NCBI RefSeq assembly: GCF_001640805.2
Contig: NC_066833.1
Coordinates: 5,046,960 to 5,110,959 of the forward strand
Source of the DNA: Lates calcarifer
Taxonomy: Eukaryota > Chordata > Actinopteri > Centropomidae
Reading direction: 5' to 3'
Length of the DNA: 64,000 nt
In this document: one piece after another, positions 62,957 to 64,000 of the stretch
Numbering within the stretch: the stretch's first letter is position 1
Layout: each line of letters starts with the position of its first letter
Notes under the pieces: generated by a model
What the model was told of the DNA's origin: nothing
Seen by the model: the letters and a program-made list of their open reading frames with translations, nothing else
Databases searched by the model: none
Position numbers and translations under genes: made by a program

Positions 62957-63632
62957 TTTCTGGTCCTGTTGTGATACAGGATCTTCATTTCAAATCCTTT
63001 GCTTCTTTGGGCAATTTTGTAACCAATCTCTCCCATTCCAATAATCCCTAGAGTCGACCCTATGACTTTAACCCCCATCAGCCTTTGTGGTATTTGCTGG
63101 AACGTAATTGAGGATCAAGGATCATAAGTCGTCTAGTCTAGTCTAGTCTATATGGATGGGTCCATAGCTATTTGATGACCTATGAGGAAAAAAAAGACAA
63201 AGAAGTCTGTTCTGTTTTTGATGTATGTCTATCACTGCCATCTGCATCCTGCAGGCGTTATAAACAATGCAGATTTACAAATGATCTTTGCAGGTTAATG
63301 GAAGCTGATAGAATGCCTTTATTCTTATGCAAATATACATAAAATAAATACAAGCCCTAATGTTGACACTGACAAGGTGCAGTGTTTTTTAGGGTGAATC
63401 AGCAAGTTGCCCTGGAAACAGGAGTGCACACAGAGGAGCTTGTTTGAGAGTGAGGAGATGTTCATCTTGGGTGTGGAACTCCCAGACGCCAGAAGCAGAC
63501 CCATGGCTAAATCTGCAGTGGAGTCGCTAACTACACCAGGCATGTTGGCAACTTTCACCGAAACTGCTGATGAACGGCATATCCAGGTGGTCGATACCCA
63601 CTCCTCCACTGATGACTACCACATTAAGACCT
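62957..63632 (-). pseudogene. D-2-hydroxyacid dehydrogenase (GRHPR-like) exon pair, probably decayed
   Basis: The upstream block (about 63480-63632) reads LNVVVISGGVGIDHLD, then after a two-base loss VKVANMPGVVSDSTADLAM and GLLLAS. It matches the catalytic-domain part of glyoxylate/hydroxypyruvate reductase. The downstream block (62957-63096, with a TTCCAG acceptor and an AAA/GTAAAA donor) reads VIGSTLGIIGMGEIGYKIAQ then RSKGFEMKILYHNRTRK. That is an intact NAD-binding GxGxxG exon. No exon with the catalytic Arg/Glu/His part is found to the left, where it should be. The frame lesion and missing 3' exons indicate a pseudogene; upstream exons may lie beyond 64000. A living gene with a sequencing error and very distant exons is less likely. 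Confidence 0.65.
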
Positions 63633-64000
63633 CTGAGATCAATCTTTTATTAAAAGATAAAGCTTCCTGTGATAAATGAAATTTTCTGTAATTTTAAATT
63701 AGACTGTTATTTAAATGAAAAACTTTTAAATCTATAATTAATATTGAGTGACATAGTTCTTTCAAGGAAATGTCTTTTTATTCTAGTTTTAAGAGGAAGA
63801 CTCACTTTTTCAACCAAAGCTTGATTTTCAACTCTGATGGGGCAGAAGCTGAGGGAGGGATTTTTTAAAAAAACCTTTGACCACTGTGGTGTTGTTATTT
63901 TCCTTGGATGAAGTTGGAGATTAAAAATGGTGAATTGATGTAAAAACCACACCGAGGTTTATCTTCACCCTATGGCATGAAGAGGTAGCAGGGGGAGCAC

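Overview
The window is vertebrate nuclear DNA, almost certainly from a ray-finned (teleost) fish. Genes are split into short exons with GT/AG introns. CA, CT and AT microsatellites are abundant. The interspersed repeats are of fish type: Tc1-like transposons, L2/Maui-type LINE 3' ends and short TA-flanked MITEs. There are no operons, CRISPR arrays, or recognisable rRNA or tRNA genes. All exon models below were joined by hand from splice sites, reading phase and protein similarity recalled from known families.

Layout. (1) 1-7.8 kb: a tandem cluster of type II membrane C-type lectin genes on the minus strand. It holds a partial copy (1-1916), a complete copy (3942-7117, 245 aa) and an orphan decayed last exon (7618-7774). 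The two copies are almost identical over about 1.9 kb. An internally deleted Tc1-like element sits in the last intron of the complete copy. (2) 8.7-29.2 kb: a complete 35-coding-exon PARP4 (vault PARP) gene on the minus strand, with BRCT, PARP helical region, PARP catalytic domain with H-Y-E triad, VIT, VWA and a C-terminal region like the human MVP-binding end. The joined exons total 5401 nt, one base more than a reading frame. The extra base maps to a short overlap of two frames at a poly-C tract in exon 31. A second Tc1-like element lies in one intron and an L2 fragment in another. (3) 31.4-35.3 kb: an intact 4-coding-exon HSPA12-like (HSP70 superfamily) gene on the minus strand, 570 aa. 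Downstream of it is an unexplained 142-codon ORF that looks like a small signal-peptide/transmembrane protein. Decayed copies of two HSPA12-like exons lie at 37.7-38.2 kb. (4) 38.3-43.3 kb: a plus-strand gene built from a tandem array of short phase-2/2 coiled-coil exons, followed by a C-terminal domain that resembles the mitochondria-eating protein (MIEAP/SPATA18) domain. This is the most unusual locus in the window. (5) 43.3-64 kb: mostly gene-poor, repeat-bearing DNA. It contains a possible MS4A-like tetraspan fragment (46.2-46.8 kb, minus), an intact-ended MITE-like element (51.55-52.0 kb), several other repeats, and two exons of a D-2-hydroxyacid dehydrogenase (GRHPR-like), one with a frame lesion (62.96-63.63 kb, minus).

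The genes do not form one pathway. PARP4 is a conserved single-copy vault component. The lectins, the HSPA12-like gene and the repeat-built coiled-coil gene all show recent local duplication and decay typical of fast-evolving, often immune- or stress-related fish families. That functional reading is inference.
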